Assembly (NCBI RefSeq): GCF_013522725.1
Contig: NZ_JAAMRF010000005.1
Coordinates: 62,001 to 126,000 of the forward strand
DNA: 64,000 nt
Source of the DNA: Stutzerimonas azotifigens
GTDB lineage: Bacteria > Pseudomonadota > Gammaproteobacteria > Pseudomonadales > Pseudomonadaceae
Direction of reading: 5' to 3'
Below the pieces are notes generated by a model that saw only the letters and a list, made by a program, of their open reading frames with translations, was not told the DNA's origin and ran no database searches. The translations under genes were made by a program, and so were the position numbers. This document shows, piece after piece, positions 60,559-64,000 of this stretch. How positions within the stretch are numbered: the first letter of the stretch is position 1; every line of letters starts with the position of its first letter.

Positions 60559-61674
60559 ATGCCTATACTCTTTGAAACATTCAACTTGAGCGGCCTCACG
60601 CTCAAAAACCGTGTGGTCATGGCGCCATTGACTCGTTCTCGAGCGCCTAACGACGTCGCTGATGAGCGTATTGCTTTGTACTACACACAGCGTGCCACCG
60701 CAGGTTTGATTATTAGTGAAGGCACGCCAATCTCCCGTGAAGGGCAAGGGTATCTCTTCAATGCCGAGCAAATCGCCGGGTGGCGGCTGACCACCGATTC
60801 GGTGCACGCCGTGGGCGGAAAGATGTTTGCCCAGATATGGCACGTTGGTCGGGTTTCTCATCCCTCCATCCAGTCGGAAGGAAAACTGCCTGTTAGCGCT
60901 ACGACCAAGCAGGCTGTAGGTGCGACGGCGTTCGGATACGACGCCAATGGCACCCCGGCACTGTTGGAGCCCCCGGCTCCCCGTCAGCTGACAACCGAGG
61001 AGGTCGCCCGAATCGTTGGGGAGTTCGCACAGGCGGCTGAAAATGCGATCCAAGCGGGCTTTGATGGCGTGGAGATTCATGGAGCCAACGGCTATCTGTT
61101 CGAGCAGTTCATGAACCCCTTGGTCAATGACCGCAATGACCAGTATTCCGCGGGCTTAATGGAAGATCGCCTTCGATTCACTTTGGAAGTCATTGACGCC
61201 GTAGTTTCAAGGGTCGGGGCACACCGTGTTGGTATACGCCTTTCGCCATATGGGCAGCTTTTTGATATGCCGCTGTATGAAGAAGTCGATGAAACCTACT
61301 CCGTGCTGGCCGCTGAGATAAGACGTCGTCAACTGGCGTATATCCATATAATGGATCAATCCGGATTCCCTCCGCCGGGTGCTGAAGTCGGTGGCAATGA
61401 TCAAAAAGCGGCATTCATCAATTTGCTGTCACGCATGAAGTCAGAATTACCTGACACAGCAGTCATCTTGGCCGGCGGCATGAACCGTGCGCGTGCAGAA
61501 CAACTGATAAATGACGGTGTTATCGATCTTGCGGCATTTGGCACTCCGTATATCAGCAACCCTGATCTGGTGGAGCGTCTGAAGCATAAACTGCCCTTGG
61601 CGGAGGCGAAACGCGAAACTTTCTACGCGGGTGGGGCGCAAGGCTATATCGATTACTCACCCTATCAAGGGTGA
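60559..61674 (+). CDS. Old Yellow Enzyme-type ene-reductase (NemA/alkene reductase group)
   Basis: 371 residues, FMN-binding TIM barrel, cytosolic. LKNRVVMAPLTRSRA near the start, QIWHVGRVSHPS, the substrate-binding HGANGYLFEQFMNPLVN (His and Asn) and GMNRARAEQLINDGVID toward the end are intact. Members reduce activated C=C bonds, nitro compounds or N-ethylmaleimide with NADPH. The gene follows the MFS exporter by about 150 bp and is less GC-rich than its neighbours. The physiological substrate cannot be read from the sequence. Confidence 0.92.
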   Translation: MPILFETFNLSGLTLKNRVVMAPLTRSRAPNDVADERIALYYTQRATAGLIISEGTPISREGQGYLFNAEQIAGWRLTTDSVHAVGGKMFAQIWHVGRVSHPSIQSEGKLPVSATTKQAVGATAFGYDANGTPALLEPPAPRQLTTEEVARIVGEFAQAAENAIQAGFDGVEIHGANGYLFEQFMNPLVNDRNDQYSAGLMEDRLRFTLEVIDAVVSRVGAHRVGIRLSPYGQLFDMPLYEEVDETYSVLAAEIRRRQLAYIHIMDQSGFPPPGAEVGGNDQKAAFINLLSRMKSELPDTAVILAGGMNRARAEQLINDGVIDLAAFGTPYISNPDLVERLKHKLPLAEAKRETFYAGGAQGYIDYSPYQG

Positions 61675-61881
61675 TTATCTGCGTCTCGCTAAATCTGCGC
61701 CTCAGCTGTTTAAGCAGTTATTAAAAGCAAGCCTGATGCAGCTATCGATGCTGTTGATGAGCAAGATCAGCTAGCTTCATTGTCATGATTATTGTGTGCA
61801 ATAGTATATTGGCGACCGCCGGCTTAAGTAACTTGTAGTGGTTTGCAGGTTATTCCTTCTTATATATAGGGGAGTGATTGC

Positions 61882-62886
61882 TTGATAGGTCCTATTCTAC
61901 TCATGGGCGGAGCAGGCGTTGTCGGTCGTTGGGCTGCGCAGTATCTGCGCGCCGCCCATCCGGAGATACCGATACTGGTTGGTGGCCGCAACCTTGCCAA
62001 GGCAGAGCAGGCGGCTGCTGAGATTACCAATGCGACAGGCGTTGCGATCGACCTAAGAGCCGATGACCTGGGGCTCGGCGATGTTCCGGTCAGTGCCGTC
62101 GCCGTTCTATTTATGGACGAACGGATTGCCGGCTTGCGTTTCGCCCAGGCTCGCGGCGTGCCGCATATCAGCATTTCGCCAGGAATAAACGAGATGGCCC
62201 CCGAGGTCGCGGCTTATATCCACAACCCAAGCGCTGCGCCAGTGATCCTGGGTACCGAATGGTTGGTGGGGGCTACGAGCATGATGACGCTCGGATTCGC
62301 CAAAGCGTTCGGTCGTGTCGACACGATAGCAATCGGCGCCTTACTGGATGAACAGGACGCTTTCGGCCCGGCGGCACTTGCCGACCTGGAACGACAGACC
62401 AAGACCATGCCCGCAGCGCTTGTTCGCCGTGACGGTGTTTACACCTGGCTTGCTGGCGACGATGCGAAGACCTCTTTTGCCGCTGTGGACGGAACCAGGA
62501 TGGTGGCAATGGCCTTTTCGCCATATGACGTCGTGGGGCTGGCGACTGCGCTTGGTGCTCAGAACGTCCAGTTCAATCTGGCACTTGGCGAGAGCTCCAC
62601 TCGACGCAATGGCGAGTCCATGTCGACCGAAATACTGATTGAGCTTCGGGGCTCGGATCATGCGGGCCGACCGTTGAGGACTCGTCATGCGGTTGTACAC
62701 CCTGAGGGGCAGATGCCGCTGACGGGGCTTGGGGTAGCCCTGTTGCTTGAACGAGTTACCGGGCTGGACGGCAGCGCTGCGGTGCAGGCAGGTCTCTACT
62801 TCCCCCTGCAACTGCTTGATCCCGCCACCTACGTCGCCCGGCTGAAACAAGCGGGCGGAGAGATCCTTGCGCTGGAGGTAGCGTAA
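61882..62886 (+). CDS. Saccharopine-dehydrogenase-like NAD(P)-binding protein
   Basis: 334 residues. The N-terminal Rossmann loop ILLMGGAGVVGRWAAQYL, VGGRNLAKAEQAA and PHISISPGINEM follow the saccharopine dehydrogenase/trans-acting enoyl reductase pattern. A TTG at 61882 preceded by GGGGAG is the best start; a later ATG at 61903 is possible. It ends directly at the ATG of the hydrolase gene (TAATG). Function unknown, probably oxidation or reduction of a small carbonyl compound. Confidence 0.78.
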   Translation: MIGPILLMGGAGVVGRWAAQYLRAAHPEIPILVGGRNLAKAEQAAAEITNATGVAIDLRADDLGLGDVPVSAVAVLFMDERIAGLRFAQARGVPHISISPGINEMAPEVAAYIHNPSAAPVILGTEWLVGATSMMTLGFAKAFGRVDTIAIGALLDEQDAFGPAALADLERQTKTMPAALVRRDGVYTWLAGDDAKTSFAAVDGTRMVAMAFSPYDVVGLATALGAQNVQFNLALGESSTRRNGESMSTEILIELRGSDHAGRPLRTRHAVVHPEGQMPLTGLGVALLLERVTGLDGSAAVQAGLYFPLQLLDPATYVARLKQAGGEILALEVA

Positions 62887-63896
62887 TGCATGTTCATCGT
62901 GGTCCTACCGGCACGACGCAGACGGACGCATTTGCGCTGCAGGAAAAACGCGTGCAAGTGAACGGTGAAACGTTTCACGTCATCGAGCAGGGCAAGGGGC
63001 CGGTGGTCCTCTTTTGCCATGGTTTCCCGGACACGGCCCAAACCTGGCGCAGCCAGATGCTCGCGCTAGCACAAGCGGGGTACCGGGCAGTTGCCCTTGA
63101 TATGCGCGGCTTCGGCGAGAGTTACGCGCCGGCCGATGCAAGCCTATACAGCGCGATACATACCGTAGGCGATCTGGTAGGGCTGCTGGACGCACTGCAG
63201 ATCTCATCGGTCGTTGTGGTGGGGCACGATTGGGGCGCGGATGTCGCCCAGCGCGCGATGGTAATGCGGCCGGACCGCTTTCGCGCGATGGTTAGCTTGA
63301 GCATTCCGTTCCTGCCTCGGGGTGAGGTCAGCACATGGGACCAGCTCAGAGGGCAAGGCTTTGGCGAACGCTACTATGCCTTCGCAATGATGAAGCCGGA
63401 GGCTGATCGGGATTTCGAGCCCGCCGAAAAAACGATACCCAGCATTCTCTACTGGCTGTCGGGTAGCCCGCCCTCCGGAACCGGATGGGACCCTGTCGAC
63501 CCTGCGCGCCATATGCTAAGGCCCGCGCCGGTGGGCATAACTGCGTGGGCCGATCCGGCTTACGTCACACACACCATCCGTTCGTTCACCAAGTCCGGAT
63601 TCCAAACCGGCCTTAATTATTACCGTGCTGCGCAGGAGACCTTTGATCTCATGCCAGCGTTCAAGAACGCGACCATTGATCAACCTTCACTCTACATCTG
63701 GGGTGCTGAAGACGGGCTTTGCCAGTTTTTCCATCCGACGCCACCTACGGTTGCGGAGCTTCGGCGTCTTGCACCGGGGCTGGTCGACGTTATCCGAATG
63801 GAAAACGCAGGCCATTGGATACAGCACGAGGCTGCAAGCCTTGTAAATGCTGAGCTGATCAAATTCCTCGGAAGCCTGGACTTGCAAGTCCGCTGA
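62886..63896 (+). CDS. Alpha/beta hydrolase, epoxide-hydrolase-like
   Basis: 336 residues. The oxyanion motif HGFPDTAQTW, nucleophile Asp in VVGHDWGADVAQ, and catalytic His in ENAGHWIQHE are in the right order, with a cap domain between. An Asp nucleophile indicates epoxide hydrolase or haloalkane dehalogenase type rather than esterase. It is coupled to the preceding gene (stop/start overlap). Two Tyr in the cap region are expected for epoxide hydrolases, and I cannot confirm them by alignment. Confidence 0.87.
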   Translation: MHVHRGPTGTTQTDAFALQEKRVQVNGETFHVIEQGKGPVVLFCHGFPDTAQTWRSQMLALAQAGYRAVALDMRGFGESYAPADASLYSAIHTVGDLVGLLDALQISSVVVVGHDWGADVAQRAMVMRPDRFRAMVSLSIPFLPRGEVSTWDQLRGQGFGERYYAFAMMKPEADRDFEPAEKTIPSILYWLSGSPPSGTGWDPVDPARHMLRPAPVGITAWADPAYVTHTIRSFTKSGFQTGLNYYRAAQETFDLMPAFKNATIDQPSLYIWGAEDGLCQFFHPTPPTVAELRRLAPGLVDVIRMENAGHWIQHEAASLVNAELIKFLGSLDLQVR

Positions 63897-63929
63897 TCTG
63901 GCCGGTTTACTCAACGTGAAGGAAAAGAC

Positions 63930-64000
63930 ATGAGACTTGAAGCATCAGTTCGAGCAGGCGATCTCGCGGCCACCGCCGGTCTTTTGCGCTTCGGTGCAGA
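63930..64000 (+). CDS. Start of a further gene, truncated by the window edge
   Basis: ATG 63930 follows AAGGAAAAG by a normal spacing. The visible 23 codons read MRLEASVRAGDLAATAGLLR and on to the edge without a stop. Too short to identify; it is probably in the same operon as the hydrolase. Confidence 0.5.
   Translation, partial: MRLEASVRAGDLAATAGLLRFGA

Noticed and set aside
1..64000. CRISPR arrays, rRNA or tRNA genes
   Set aside because: No regularly spaced repeats and no recognisable RNA gene were seen on reading through the window.

Overview
The window looks like a high-GC gammaproteobacterium of the Pseudomonas type. The evidence is the ColRS two-component locus with its usual neighbours, the PFGI-1/ICEclc-type conjugation genes, and the Pseudomonas-style arsenic and heavy-metal genes. 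All assignments come from reading the sequence and translations by eye, without database searches. No rRNA, tRNA, CRISPR array, integrase or clear attachment site was found, so the outer limits of the mobile island(s) lie outside the window or are lost.

Layout. (1) 1-3197: end of a metal-efflux RND system (His-rich adaptor tail, then a CusA-type pump). (2) 3530-7200: a metal-homeostasis locus. A CsoR/RcnR-family repressor and a DUF3147 membrane protein face away from a small secreted His/Cys-rich protein, a HupE/UreJ-type membrane protein, a membrane-anchor protein and a CDF exporter. A C-tract/G-tract operator lies in the divergent gap. (3) 7662-17365: an envelope-lipid module built around ColR/ColS: PAP2 phosphatase, two LtaS-like transferases, a methyltransferase, an LPS-kinase-like protein, diacylglycerol kinase and a beta-propeller protein. 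ColR-type boxes precede the two outward operons. (4) 17441-25560 and 44054-57697: backbone of a PFGI-1/ICEclc-family integrative conjugative element: MobH relaxase, a Phd/PIN toxin-antitoxin pair, TraG, the mating-pair-formation genes, the TraC ATPase and the TraD coupling protein.

(5) 25585-44053: cargo inserted between the TIGR03757 gene and traC. It starts with two broken genes fused head to head, then arsenite oxidase aioBA, then a nine-gene ars operon (arsC2-arsR-arsC-acr3-arsH-phosphatase-gap-arsJ-arsO) with an ArsR-like operator at one end and an intrinsic terminator at the other. A divergent small periplasmic protein gene follows. (6) 37996-43833: within the cargo, an ISL3-family element related to ISPpu12, delimited by 28-bp imperfect inverted repeats and a perfect 8-bp target duplication. 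It carries a dead transposase, lspA, lnt, a ZIP transporter, a CDF transporter and a MerR-type Pb/Cd regulator. It sits between the periplasmic-protein gene and that gene's terminator. (7) 57698-64000: a gap with paired DnaA-box-like sites, then a frameshifted LysR regulator, an MFS exporter, an Old Yellow Enzyme-type reductase, a saccharopine-dehydrogenase-like protein and an epoxide-hydrolase-like protein.

Together the genes describe a mobile, metal- and metalloid-stress genome segment. It combines efflux of Cu/Ag-type, divalent and arsenic ions, redox conversion of arsenic in both directions, remodelling of envelope lipids, and a transposable pair of lipoprotein-maturation enzymes.
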